Position numbers and translations under genes: made by a program. The notes below the pieces were generated by a model. It saw only the letters and a list, made by a program, of their open reading frames with translations, was not told the origin of the DNA and made no database searches. Below, piece by piece: positions 38,040 through 50,479 of a stretch of 64,000 nt of DNA; position 1 is the stretch's first letter; every line of letters begins with the position of its first letter. This DNA comes from Membranipora membranacea. Lineage: Eukaryota > Bryozoa > Gymnolaemata > Cheilostomatida > Membraniporidae. The stretch is from NCBI GenBank assembly GCA_914767715.1, contig OU612071.1, positions 17,790,948 through 17,854,947 on the forward strand. The letters are read 5' to 3'.

Positions 38040-39789
38040 TCATCGAATATTTAATATTGTGTGCATCGCCAAAAATAATTGACATGACAAAAACCTAAAC
38101 GCCTCCCCAACATTGGTGTTCTCTTTGACTGATGTCTCAAAGAAGGCAAGAAAGTGCTCATCCACTGCGAATCTCTTTAATTCATCAGTGGATACACATC
38201 TTTTTTTGTGAAGATCAAACTATAACAAAGATCAAAGGTGATTACACATTGTCCATTATCTTATCCAAGAAATGATCAGGAGATTCTCAGATGTCTTCAG
38301 TATAAACTTTTTCAGATCTTAAAAATTCCCGATCAAAAAAAATTCTTTGATCATGGCAATTTATCACAAAAATATGGTCCAGCAACGAGGATGGGATTTG
38401 CCCAAATTTGACCATTCCTTTCATTGTCAACAGGTTTGATTGCCTTGGATTCTCAATAATCAACTCACCAATGTTTTCAAATTTTTTGAGGTGTGATTAT
38501 GATTATCCTTTATTTGCAATATGCCATCCTAAAAACTTTTTCGCACAATATTTTATGAATGCCTCTGTAATTACCGTAATCTTAAGCCTACTCAGATAGT
38601 TTACTGCTCTCCCAAGCATTTTTGTATATAGTATGATGAAGCCGGTTGAGCAAGTTTTGTTACAGGTTGTTCCTTCACAAACAAACTCCACATGAGAATT
38701 ACAACTGGGCTTAGCTATTGGTGAAGATGTGGGCTGAATAAAGCACCAGATTCACATTCAAGGGCTTTTGTAGGGAAAAAAAGTGATTGGTTAATATTCT
38801 TCGTACAATTGAATCGACACAACAGCTACACACCTTGTTTGCTACAAGAATTCGTGGTACATCTGCATTCACTGCATAATTGAGTATCCACCTGTGCGCT
38901 CTGTCAAGGGCATCACTCATTGTAACGTCAAGCATGACCATAAAACCATCCACATGTCAGCAGTACATCTTATTCATTAAATGAGTTAGCTCATTCCCTA
39001 ATAAAGCAATGCAAAATATTGGTCATCATTCTTGATCATTGTTATATTATCATGATAATAGGTAACTCAGTCTCTGCCTCCTCTTAGATCATTTAACAGT
39101 ATTCTATTCTTTCAAATTCATTCAAAAAAAAGGTGTTCTCACAAATTGATCCCCCATTGACATTTCGGCGCCGAAAGTAAAATTTTTGCTTCAAGTTTTT
39201 TCCTGTGCTATGATGTTGTGCATAGATAAGTCTGCATTAAGTTCAGTCAGTTCCATGAGGTTGGGTAGATAAATTGATCTTGTCTTGTAAGCAGAAAGGA
39301 ACAGAGCTGTATATGTTCTTCATTTCGCTTCATTTACTTTACCTATAGCATAGAGGCACAACTACCTTACCTACATACCTGCGATATCCCAGAGCTGCAT
39401 ACAAATTGACGCTCCACTAGAACTCTTAATCATTTTTATTGCAAAATCAACTGAAAGAAATGATTTTTGATAGTAAATGAAAAGGTTGCAATACTGTTCA
39501 ATTTAGCTAAGCAGGGTCAGACAAGATGAGCTCAATTTTGCAACAAACTAATGAACTTTTCTAATTGCTAAAGTGAGTGTCAGCCTGTTATAGAAAGGTA
39601 AAATATATCCTTGCAAAGGGCAAAATTTTCTTAAAATTATTCAAAAGTTTGCCTCTCACCTCCGATTGCTTGGCAATATGACTGTGATTCATTAAAGCTT
39701 CCACTGTCATATCTGTTGACAAAAGATGTCTTCGCAACCATTGGACTACCAACCACAAGTATCTTCATCACTTCACCACTTTCGTCCAT
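38040..39789 (-). CDS. Rab32-like small GTPase with degenerate P-loop and an in-frame TGA
   Basis: Four minus-strand exons with matching phases: 39660-39789, 39379-39450, 38834-38997, 38040-38219 (about 180 codons). Exon 1 begins MDESGEVMKILVVGSPMVAKTS, where the usual GxxGxGK[ST] P-loop has become GSPMVAKT. Exon 2 has VDFAIKMI and QLWDIAG, the Ile form of the G3 box typical of Rab32/38. Exon 3 continues GNE (usual Gln of GQE is Asn), then has TGA (38,957-38,959) at the place of a normally polar residue before DGFMVMLDV, and ends in VANK. Exon 4 completes NKFD (NKxD, G4) and gives FETSVKEN (G5). No C-terminal CC/CxC prenylation motif is visible before the stop. The gene is either a recent pseudogene or an atypical Rab; the splice sites and G3-G5 boxes are intact. 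Confidence 0.72.
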
Positions 39790-39799
39790 AATTAATTCA

Positions 39800-41100
39800 A
39801 ATTTCTAAGCTCTCCGTCCCCAGCCAACTGCTAACATGATAAGTCTCAATCAACATTGCAAAATTCACAAAACTGAGGGTTTATCATGATGATACCCCTC
39901 AAGAGAAAAGGGAGATAGTAGGATGCAATAATGATTGCCAGAGGATTGGCTATGCCTTCTGATAGAGTCAGTTGTAAAATGTAACTTCGGTCATTTTTCT
40001 TGAATTTGGATGTTCAGATACATACATGCTGTACATAGATCCCTGTATATGAGCCATGAAGACCATGAATAAGCTAATTGAAATCGTAAAAAACCATCAA
40101 CTCAAATATGATTGTACATTCTCTATTCTTTTTGGAAAGTTATAGACAATTGATCGGCTGGTGTCGAACACGAAGACCATTGCGCCAGTACTTATGTTAC
40201 AAATGGGCATGAATACTGTACATTATATACCTCAAGTTAGAAACACACTTGCGATTATCAGCAAAACGTTCGCATCAGATGAGAAACCATTGTGATGCTC
40301 ATGATTTGGTATGCTCAGTATCTAAATATAAAGATATTGGGACAAAATCGCCAGCGTCACATAATAACAACCTTGTTTTTTAGTTTACCAAAAACGGGTA
40401 CGCACCCAAAACTAAGAAGATAATAAGATTTCCTAGAATAGAATATATCTGAGAACCTCTCTATATCAAGCTTCTCAAGCTTTTGACACAATCAACACAG
40501 TCACAGGGTGGTTCATACATAGATCATGTATTGATAAGTGACCAGGCACAGGCGCATGGGGTGAAATGACTCATTTGCAGTCCCCCGATATGGTAACTTG
40601 CATGCTAGCTTCTTGAAAGTATTTGCAACAAAATTCAACCAAATTGTTAATATCCAGTATGTGTCACAAATGCATTGTTCTTAGATATACATCACAAAGG
40701 GAAGTGTATGTATATTGTAACTGGTAGGACATGTTGTAGTGTGAATAGCAATTGGTGAATGTTGTTTCAGAGTAGGCTGCTGTCTTACTGACTACTTTGA
40801 ATGTAATTCACTTCTCAGCTTGACTGTCGTATGGTTTGCAGGCAAGGAGATTTGTTTCAGATTACTTAATTATGTTAACTTGAGAGAGAGAAAATCGATA
40901 ATTACTATCACAGCATGTATATTCTGGAGACAATATGAATGCAGGCAATAGGAAGGAACTAAATTAAGACTTGATAGTAAAAAAATCTGATCACACATTG
41001 GTAGCCTGATTCAGATCAAAGTAACATTTTTAGGATGGTATCGTAAAAAAACACTAGGGTTTAGGGAGTCTACTGTGAAGTTAATGATAAGTTTTGTGGC
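39800..41100. other. Intergenic, upstream of the Rab-like gene
   Basis: Upstream flank of the Rab-like gene. No exon with usable splice phases is seen on either strand. Confidence 0.4.
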
Positions 41101-41105
41101 CGTAG

Positions 41106-41489
41106 TTAAAGGGCAACCAAGGTTTCAAACAACTTCTCATTGATGGCCATTGATTAATAGCAGATTGCACCTTCTGCATGGGGAAAAAGACAAAATATAA
41201 TTCGATGAATATTCATCCAGAATTCTTATGAAACATTTCTTGCATCAGGCACTCAAACTCAGCTAAAAGAGAATACCACAGAGCAGTTTCCTGTTCCTGT
41301 TATTATTTAGCCTGTGCTCTATAATTATTACAGCAAAGTCTTGGAACCTCCCCTAAACTGAAGTGTTACCAAGCTTAGAGTCAGCAACTACTTTGAGTTT
41401 TGCATCGCGTAATGCATAAAGCTGATGCTGCCCAGCACATTATTTGCTACCAATTAATGCATTGCTGCGAAACCTTGGTTGCCCTTTAA
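41106..41489. mobile_element. TTAA-flanked MITE (piggyBac-type)
   Basis: A perfect 17-bp terminal inverted repeat (agggcaaccaaggtttc) occurs at 41,110-41,126 and, inverted, at 41,469-41,485. It is bounded on both sides by TTAA (41,106-41,109 and 41,486-41,489). The element is about 376 bp with no coding frame. TTAA target duplications are the hallmark of piggyBac-like transposases, so this is best read as a non-autonomous relative. Confidence 0.8.
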
Positions 41490-41499
41490 TGTATTTTTC

Positions 41500-42180
41500 T
41501 GTTTCTATCTCAGTCTGCCAGTTTTGGTGCCATTGCATTATATTCATGGATCATCCAGGTTCTATTTATGAGGTCAGGGGAGACGAAATCAAACTGTGTG
41601 TTTGAGTTATAAATTTACCATTTTCATTGTGCTCAGGTGATATAGTTGTTTCAGAAATTAAAGGTCCTCCTCAAAAGAGTATAGTTGACTTTGAAGTCTG
41701 AGTTCCTACCAAAAGCACAACTATCTACCGCTCACTACTCTTCTGGGGTGCCTTGGGCCCCTAGCGCTTATGTAGTAGCCATTCTAGGCCAGACATGTCA
41801 ACTGTACATTGGTTATTTTTATGATCACAAAAATCCACATCACAAAGATCCACTTAACAAAAAACGGAGGAAAGGAAAATTAGCATTTCTCCAAGTTCGC
41901 ATCATTCAATTATGAAAACAGGGGAAAATAAAATAAAATAGCATTTCTCTCAGTTCAAGTCATTTACCTGAGCTGCTTCTACTTATCTAGCATCCAGTGG
42001 TCCTTGGCAAGGTCATCCTATTATTATGTTACACCATAAAGGTTGCCAATCAATATGAGTAGCTCGCAGTTACAATACTGACGTGCTGAGCGGTGTGAAA
42101 CTAATATCCAGCAGGGAGAAAGTGAAAAAATTGATAAACTGATATTTGCAGGAATGAATAATTGCTAAAATTTTATATTT
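41500..42180. other. Intergenic between MITE and TRIM gene
   Basis: One exon-like segment (41,521-41,564, reading SASFGAIALYSWIIQ between an ag and a gt) has no partner exon. A 76-codon open frame at 41,685 has no family resemblance. Nothing firm is supported here. Confidence 0.35.
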
Positions 42181-42184
42181 TATT

Positions 42185-42190
42185 TTTATT
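42185..42190 (-). terminator. Poly(A) signal of the TRIM gene
   Basis: AATAAA on the minus strand, 16 bases past the TRIM stop codon, implying a very short 3' UTR. Confidence 0.55.
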
Positions 42191-42205
42191 GAAAATTTTC
42201 AATTG

Positions 42206-45200
42206 CTACTTATAACTGAAAATCGCAAATTTGTTGCGGTCCCAGTACGGTAGAGCAATTATACTATCAAGTGCTCCAATGCCCCCTGGCTGACCTCTGT
42301 CACATTTCTCATTGACAGTCTTAAGAAGTTTACCTGAAAATTAAAAAAAAAAATTCATGATAATCACCTCTTTCTGCAGGAAAAGTAGCTCTATAAGACA
42401 GGTTCATAAATTGAGGCTTTTCGGATAATGTTATGTAACAGAGCGCTGGATTATGGGGCACTAATATTGTTTTCACTACTTAGTGGGCAACATACTCTGA
42501 AGCATTTTAGACCCCAGGTTTTTCGACCTGCCCCCAACCACTAAAGCTTTTACACATTATCCTTGACCAGCAATTAACAGTGCTATTTGGAAAACCCAAG
42601 TCAAGAATGGTGGTGGGACAAAATTTGATTTCCTAGCAGCAATAAGCATAGACATCATGCTATTGAGTCATCATGTTCATTATACGCAACAAATCTCAAC
42701 CAACTATAAAAATGAGCTGCAAATCTAGATTTCCATTTACAACACATTTAGAGTCAGACACCAAAGGTCCAATATCTTGACTTGACGATAAACGTCATTA
42801 GGTGACCTGCTTGGCCAGAGAAAATTACCGCTCTAATGACCTGTGAGAAAATTTAAAAAGCAGAACAGTTCTCACCTGTTTGAGACACAGCATAGAGACA
42901 GTTGCTTTCATTGCTTCGGATCATCAGGCAGCCATTGTCCATAATTGCTATACCATCGGCTCCAAATAGATTAGAACAAGTCCAGACAAGCTTGAGATAT
43001 CCTGACTTTCCAACACAGTATTTTCGGACTTTATTGCTGCCTGTTACAAAGAGCTCATTGGATCCACTAAGCACTGCTACCATAGGCTGATAATCAAGTG
43101 TCTCCCTTTTAGGTTTTTCTGAATTGTCCCTGTTTAGAATCATCAAGCTATTCTCTGCTGTGGCGATAACAAACTTATAATTCACTGTCAGGAACGTTGG
43201 CTGTTTTCCAGGGATACGAAACTGGAACAAATCGTTTGGGATATTAGAGGAGTTCTTTGAAGTCGTAGGATCCCATTCTAGGCATTTAACAGCATGGTCG
43301 GATCCATCGATACATTCGGTGTAGTATAGCTTTGAGTCCATTTGGCATACCGACATAATGTCCCCCGCGCAGACCAACTTTCCTTTGCAAGATTCCACGA
43401 GCGAACATTCATAAAGTCCTTTCTCTGTACAAGCTAACAAAGAGCCTCTTGTGGTAAAATGTGTTGAGTAGCATATTGAGTCTGTTTCATATTCGCAGAG
43501 GTATGAAAGTTTCTGCAGATCTGGTGCGGTAAGTCCTACGAAATTAGCTTCTGTGAACTTCTTGACTGCCTCTACAACAGTCGAATGGTTATGTTAGCAT
43601 AGGATGTGCAAGATGAATGGTGACATATTGGTATATTATTGCAGTATACCATACATTGGATTATAAATCTGGTATAAGATAATGTTGCTTTGGCCATTTG
43701 TGTCATCTCCCCAAAAATATGGGCAGAGAAGAATAAACTTTGTTGATTTGCCTTTGCTTCACCTGTTGGTGATTATATTACAAAGGTAGTAGAGAAATGA
43801 CTTAGAAAGTTTTTCGATTGATCAAAATCTGAATCTCCACCAAACTGCAGCGCACACACTGAAAGCAACGGGTACACTTGTTTCACACTATAACCGCCTT
43901 TGTTTTTTTGCGCATCACATAGAAAAACACTCTGCTATCTTCAATCATGTCTAACTAATCAAGGTGTGCTTTTTTGGTAAGATATAGGCAGTTTTGTTTG
44001 GATGTTTCAGTCTGACACGTTCTTATATGATGTGTATTGTCTTCACAACACATGTTTTGAACGGTTCTCTATGAAGTCCATATCATCATCATCGGTCCCC
44101 ACAAGATTTTGCACTAGAATCCCATACATGTACTACCAAACCCTCCATACCTACAGTGCTGTAGATATCTACACATAAATTTCAATGGAGACGATTGTTA
44201 CAGAACAAAACCAGAGCATTGTGCTTACCTTTGATGGCATTCAGGTTCCTATTTCCTCCACTGATGTCCTTTGACAAAGCAGTCTCAATCCTGCTCTTTC
44301 GAACCTCCTCCTGCCTCAAAATTTCAGTGACATGATTCTCAGCAACAAATTTGCTGCAATCAGCCATTTCTCGCTCCAGACTATCCCTTATGTTTTGCAA
44401 GTCTCCAAGATCAGCATATATCTCAGCAGAACATCCTCTTCGGTGGCAGCTGATGGTAGCTTTAAGAGCCAGTGATCTTTTCGTGATGCTGTCAATCTAG
44501 ATTGGAGAGACAAATTAATGAAATGCAAATCAGAAACTGTGAAAATCAGGTCAGATGATAAACTTAAAATAAACAATGGATATCTTTCGAAGTGGGATTT
44601 GCTCACATTTAACTGTATTGCACTCTAACTTTCCTCCTGTCAGACCCTATGGGAAGTGCAAAGTTCACATTTGATCAAAACCTATTTGCATGTAACGTAC
44701 AGAGCTCATGGTAGTATCATACAGGCGTGTAATGGTGTAATGAGTAGGTTTGCCAAGAAGCGAAAACGACTTGAGGCTTAAAAAAAAGCCCAAGTGAAAA
44801 CACCGGTTAATTTAATCCTACTGAGCTGTAAATTGGAGATATCTTGTGCGTTTAGCGTTACATGAAGAAAATTGAAAGTTATATTCATTTTCATTGATCG
44901 GCAACTTGGAGTTGCCCACTCATATGTCAAAATTTGCCCTATTTAACAAAAATTGAGTGCACTATTGAAATTTCAGCTTTATAGCGCTCACAGCGGTGAT
45001 GCATCTGAGGAAACTAACTACAAACAAACTGCTCATCTACTCAATATAATTTGCAGCTTGCAATAAAAACAGTATATCTCTAGCCAATGTGTTGGCTCTG
45101 ATCGGTTGGTGGATGGAAAAGAGCCAACGCCAGGTCAGATGGTAGTGAGTGTTTAATAATTCAGTTTCACTCTCATTATTCCCAGCAAATCATACCAGAA

Positions 45201-47632
45201 CCAAGACATTGTCTATATATCTCACCAGCTCTTTGGTTGTCAATGTGACTTGGTTCATCAGCTCATCTGAGTCCTCTTCTAACTCATCCAGGGTCTTCCA
45301 AACCTGCTTCTCTACTCTGCAAACTTCTGTCAGCTTCTCAGAACATCTTTTTTGAAGCTTGGCGAAATCTGACTTAACCAGATCCTCCATATCTGCTAAT
45401 GAATGTAGTGAGTGACTAGTTCTATCTGCAATGTTGTTCAATAAAATTTACCTTAGCCTGGCTTGTATAAAGTTATCAAACTACTGCTGCCCCTCATGCA
45501 AATTCGTGCTCATTGATTTCTGCATAGCTCCAAGATACATAATTGCCATCTGATGGGCAAATAATTTGCACAAACTGATCTACAAAATCAGGGCATGAAT
45601 TCTACGCATCAGCTTATGATGTGTACGATTTCCACTAGTAAGACAGTAACTACGTCACCTGTTGCGGTAGATAAGCAACTTCATACCCTAATTTTGACGA
45701 TCATTTTGTGCACATTATTTGCTCATTAGGTGACAATGCTGAGATTGCATTCTCATTTTATTAGTTTTGAGCTATACAGAAATCTATAAGCACACATTTG
45801 GCTGTGTAGCAGCAGTGGTTTAAGATCTTAAAATAATTAGTCTTTCTAAGATACTGAACCTCACCCACTAAAATAAACTTGATTTTGCAACTCTATCCAA
45901 ACTATCAAAGCTCATATGGCTTTGCCTCAGTTGCATAATTTTACTGGCTGCTCAAAAGCTAACCTTACGGGTTGTCAGCACAGTTTAAGACAAGTAACTT
46001 TGTGTTTTCTTGTTTCCTCAAAGTTATCAGTCGCATTAGTGCAAAGTTTTCCATGGATTCACGATGTTAGCCTGGATATGGTTGGTTGGGTTACACTGTC
46101 AGTGTTGACAGTACAAACAGGCAGATAGTTTGCAGATCACTGAGTGAAGCTAGTCAAAGTTTGGGTTACTCAATAAGTTTTCAGGTATCAATTGTTATGA
46201 ATTAACAGTAACTCTACATCGGCAAAATCTCAATTGGAAAATCATCCCGTCAAAGACAGCCTGCGTTTGAATCCCACTTGCTGTCATAATATATATAATT
46301 GAGTTAGCCTTGTTGTTTATACTCCAGTCACAAGCAATAGCCATATAAAAAGGTTGGCCAATAATTAAAGTTGGATATCATAGGCCAAACCAGTGGAACC
46401 TATGTAATCCTTTTAGTTTCTTCCGACAGTAGCAAACTATCAGATCAAGACATCGTTTTTGCACAAATAGAAAGTTAGGGCTTCATATCTGATTTAAGTT
46501 AATATTTTCTTTCTAAATGCCGACCTTTACAGTTGCCATCAATTTTGCAGAGAGGACAGAGAAGATGCCAACAGCCGCTGCAGCACATTCCTATATCATA
46601 TCCATGTTGCTCACACTTTGGCTTCATGTAGGAAGTCTCATTGGCCCTATAGACCTGGATAGATATTATTTTATGTTCTCCCTCACTGAAGTAGTCATGA
46701 TGCGCCTGAAAAATAGAAAGCGCCATCGTGCAACATTTTCATATTCAAAATTGAACAAAACTTTGATTTGATAATGAGCAATCAAGATTTACCCTTACAT
46801 TTGCAACTTTTTAAAACGAATGATTCAAAGAAGATATGAATTTGAAGTTACCCTGCCTTTCTTTTGCTATTATTTTTCACTATTTTCAGCTGTATTCTTA
46901 CTGATTCATGATCTTTACAGAGCCGTTTGTTGCAATCAACACAGAAGCATACAGCATCCAGCTTCTCCAAGTCGTTACACCTGTCACACTCAATTCTTGT
47001 CACTTCAGTTGTATCACCATCATCATCACTAACAACGCTCTGATCATCAGCTTCAGCTTCTGAACTGTCGTGCGAAGGCCCAGGGAGCTGATCAAGATTT
47101 GGGAGTATATGCACCTTGCTATATAACGACCATAATGAAAGTATACATCACTTGGATGGTTTCGCATTCTTGAAAATTTGTGGTCATTTATAAGGCTACC
47201 GATATCAGTCAGCGTTTGGAACTTTGTATGCTTTGCCCTATTTTCAATTTCTCAATAAAAGATTTTTCTTTGTTCAATACTAAAGTGCAACTGGATGCGT
47301 GCATTAGGGAAGACCGGCAACAAAAATCGCTCTAGCAGATCTATGCTGGGCCACACCCTATGACCTGCCAGTTTTCAGCCTAAACAAAGCAATTCATGCA
47401 ACCTATGCCAAAGTTGGCGACTGGGATACCACTACAAGGACAAACCAACAAATTATATTCACCTGCATGTACCACACACCATCTCAAGCCCTGCAGTTGA
47501 TTGTTGTGTGTTATTCTCCAGACAGGACAGGCAGTGGACATGACTGCACGGAAGAGCCTTAGGGCACTCGAGATAGTATAGCTCCTCCAAACAGAGAGGG
47601 CAGCGGATCAGCTTATCACATGATTGTGGCAT
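42206..47632 (-). CDS. TRIM-type E3 ubiquitin ligase (RING, two B-boxes, coiled coil, C-terminal propeller)
   Basis: Seven minus-strand exons: 47463-47632, 46902-47118, 46531-46705, 45196-45425, 44229-44496, 42876-43571, 42206-42333. They total 1,884 nt, giving 627 aa. The RING is C3HC4, with C11/C14, C29, H31, C34/C37 and C53/C56. A Ser/Asp-rich linker follows, then B-box 1 (about 100-127, CDRC...CFCVDC...CKDH) and B-box 2 (about 158-200, CEQH...CCSGC...CPLC...H..H). Helical coiled-coil sequence covers about 205-355. The C-terminal 270 residues repeat short strand-turn segments (LLACTEKGLYEC, SNELFVTGSNKVRKYC, IALPYWDRNKFAIFSYK), consistent with an NHL-like beta-propeller. The exon 3 donor is best placed at aact/gtaaag, which keeps the frame. 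E3 activity is inferred from the intact zinc ligands; the substrate is unknown. The start is the first ATG before the RING. Confidence 0.87.
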
Positions 47633-47639
47633 CGTTAGA

Positions 47640-48990
47640 GTAGTTATCTGCTGGTAGCTACATTGTTAGTAAACTCAAAAGCCGCTGACTAGTTTGCAGA
47701 GCCATCGGCAGGGCAGTCAATTACAATCCATAGATTTCATTCAATGTGTTAGCAGACTCTGTTACATATTGCTATGACGATTGTGCATGGGCATTTGTTA
47801 TGCTCACAAAAGAATCATAGGCAAACATGGAGCTATTATTGATTGTATGTATACAATAGTGTACTTTTGTACCTTGCTTGCCGTTTGCCTTGTAAAAACT
47901 AAAACATAAGAGAGGGCAATGTGATCAAGGCTATTTGCTCCACCTCTGCTCAAGGACAGTCAAATTAACATTGTATTACAAACGACTGATTCTTCACATC
48001 CTATACTATGTTATTATGACAATTGAGGCGTTTCTCTGAGTAATTTTTATGAATTCATTGTAATTTGGTTGTTGGGGACACATCATATATACATGTTTCA
48101 ATGGGGTAAGGGGACAATCTTCAACCTTATCTGTATTTCTTTCCAAAGACGGCTCTGAATTCCTTTGTTGATCATATTGCATAAGTTCAGCAGTAAGTAC
48201 TAACTGCCTGACCATAAAATGCTTTGGTCTGTGTTAAGTCTTTTATGGTCAAGGTCCTGGTTGTCATTTGGTCTATGCCTATAGCTCTCCGTGAAAATAC
48301 GTAGAACAGAATAATACCAACTTATTTGGTATCGATTAGCCGCATCAAATCGCACTAGGACCGCTGAAAATTCAGATGCAGTAAAGCACAGTATCACAGC
48401 ACGCAACTAACAAGTCATGAAAGAGACACAGAAAGCAAGCATTGGCATACGCGTTGGTCCTTGTGATCCAAGATTTGGATACATCTTTGGCTATCAATTC
48501 AAGCATTACATTTTCTATGGCAATAGGCAATATTTTTCCAGGGTCTTGTTGAGAATAAGTTTCCTTCAATACATGTATCAGCTCCCTTACAGAACCATTT
48601 ATATCTGGGAAGCATGAGATAAGTATCGCTACTTAATACTACCTTGTTTGATTCGGCAGACAGGAGCAATTTTACGTTTAGTTCTTGATAATTGGAGTTG
48701 TGTGCCTTCTGTCATTTTATCACTGTGACATCTGAGACTGGTTTGACCATAAAACCTAAATGTTGCAGTCTCTACTTAAATTGTTTGAGCATTTCTCAGC
48801 TGTTGGTAAGCCCTAACCCCACCTTTTAAGGCCTAAGATTATATAGGAGATGGATATTGAATGAATTAATAAAGAATGAGAGCATAAGTTCAACATATTT
48901 TACCGCCATGAGTTACTAATAGTACAGTAGATGGCGTTATGCCAAGAAATCAGCCAATCATAGACCATGGGTATCGATCATCAGTCATCG
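47640..48990. other. Divergent spacer between TRIM and BIR genes
   Basis: About 1.35 kb separates the 5' ends of two genes on opposite strands, so their control regions could overlap here. I found no exon carrying the missing first half of the BIR domain (R-x-x-S/T-F-x-x-WP). Confidence 0.4.
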
Positions 48991-48996
48991 CAATAG

Positions 48997-50009
48997 ACCT
49001 TAGCAGGATTTTATTTCACTGGCATAGGAGACAGAGTCTGTTGCTTTTTTTGTGGTGGAACAATAGATAATCTGGCATCAAAGGACATCACAGATGAGAA
49101 TATCCATCACACACATGCAAGGTTGGTGGTTAAAGCTAATTACATAAATATTGTATTTATTGTTTGGGAAATACTAAAAGTAGAGAGTTTTTAACAGTAG
49201 TACCTCGATTAAAAAAAATACCACCATGGAAACATTTTGGGATGTTAAATCTTTCCAGCTGTCAATTCAGCTAGCAAATTTTTCTCGACGTTCAGCAAAA
49301 TGTTTATTATATAGATTTTGGGTTGTCAAAATGTTCCATTTAGCATCATGTTTCTTATCATGTTATCAGCCATGTGCCAATTTCCATCCTTCGTTTTTTT
49401 AAACCAAATGTCAAGATTGCATTTTATTTTGAAGGGATTACATCGGTTGCCCAAACACAAGTTTGGAAAAAGGCGTGGGTGATGCTACAAAAGGTGCAGC
49501 CAGAGCTGTCTATATGAATAGAGAAGCTGCTGAGTTGGTGTTGGTACCAAAGCTTGTCCATGACATAGGTACATTTCCATTTTGAAGATCTGAGTTTTCA
49601 AAATTGTATCCTAATCCATTCAGTATATGGTATGTGATGTACAGAGTGTAAAAAGCCCCTTCAAAACACCACTCACACTAATTGACGAAAACACCAGTAA
49701 CCTTAGCTTTGTGTTTTTTTTTCATTGAAACCTTTGACCACCTCCCAAATCCAATTATTGATTGTAGTTGAAAAAAAAGACTGACTTAGACCACTAAATA
49801 AGACAAGAACTTCAAATTTTCACAACCTTACATAACTTTTTCTGTCAACCGTCTCTCAATGCTTTGCAGATGATGTTTTACACCAATACCATACCATACT
49901 CATACCTGAACTTGATGATGAGCTCATGAAACTGAAATTTTCCGAACTAAATATACGTAACGCAACAAGAGATGTCACATCGTGTGACTTGGTTACAAAG
50001 CTAGAATAA
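48997..50009 (+). CDS. BIR-domain (IAP-like) protein, 3' exons
   Basis: Three plus-strand exons with matching phases: 48997-49121, 49435-49568, 49870-50009 (ends TAA). Exon 1 reads TLAGFYFTGIGDRVCCFFCGG, the second half of a BIR zinc fold. The ligands continue as C-x2-C, then about 20 residues to an HHTH cluster, then H-x6-C completed across the splice (ARDYIGC). The loop between the second Cys and the His is longer than the usual 16. Downstream are about 85 residues without a RING: an Ala-rich segment (GDATKGAARAVYMNREAAELVL) and a charged tail. The 5' exon(s) with the start codon and the R..F..WP half were not found; the same frame meets TAG directly upstream of the acceptor, so an earlier exon is needed. 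Likely role: protein-protein binding, as in apoptosis inhibitors; caspase binding is unproven. Confidence 0.68.
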
Positions 50010-50467
50010 ACGATCATTACAACGAAGCCTAAAATGTAAGTGACTGCTGAAGGACACTAAGATAGCCTTTGTATTTAGTGTTAATATTGACATAGCATTA
50101 TTTAGCCTACTTGAGGCCGCCATCGTGAAGCACAACATTTCGTTACGGAAACTTTTATTTCAGATTAGCAGCTCGTAGCTTTTTCCTCATCATACGAAAT
50201 GCTGAACTATCCGTGTTATTTGACTTTTAAAGGTATGGGGAGGCGTTTCATATGACTTCCGTTCTATCGTCATCGGAGCATTGTGGAGCATTATGGAGCA
50301 TCATATGCATTGTCATGGAATTGCCATGCATTGTATGGAACATAAATTTGCATTGTCAAAATATCTGTTTTTATGAAATTGGGTTTTATTCCCTTGACTT
50401 TATTTCGATTGTTCTTTTTTTGTTCCTTTGCACATCAGGGAGAACATCTTCGGATGATGGTTGTTGC

Positions 50468-50473
50468 AATAAA
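50468..50473 (+). terminator. Possible poly(A) signal of the BIR gene
   Basis: AATAAA about 460 bases past the stop, the first hexamer noted on this strand downstream of the gene. Confidence 0.3.
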
Positions 50474-50479
50474 AGTTAA

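Larger units (their letters stand above)
18471..38601. repeat. Segmental duplication, unit B
   Basis: Second copy of the tandem block. It contains the intact receptor (27,957-36,588) and ends inside intron 3 of the Rab-like gene. Insertions missing from unit A are a 2.0-kb non-LTR retrotransposon end (about 21,999-23,999), about 1.7 kb in receptor intron 1 (about 29,300-31,000), a perfect 35-bp hairpin at 27,066-27,100, a CAG-rich expansion near 27,690-27,745 and (AT)n tracts near 35,468, 35,582 and 35,827. The Rab gene is complete only at this end, so B probably keeps the ancestral right-hand junction. Confidence 0.88.

Noticed and set aside
40146-40190. tRNA-like box pair on the minus strand
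   Set aside because: A and B boxes are too close for a tRNA or intact SINE; probably chance or a heavily decayed copy.
49435-50009. Bacterial-microcompartment-like similarity of the segment GDATKGAARAV...AELVLVP
   Set aside because: The resemblance is to a short Ala-rich helix plus ELV; the exon splices in phase to a BIR domain, and the rest of a shell-protein fold is absent.
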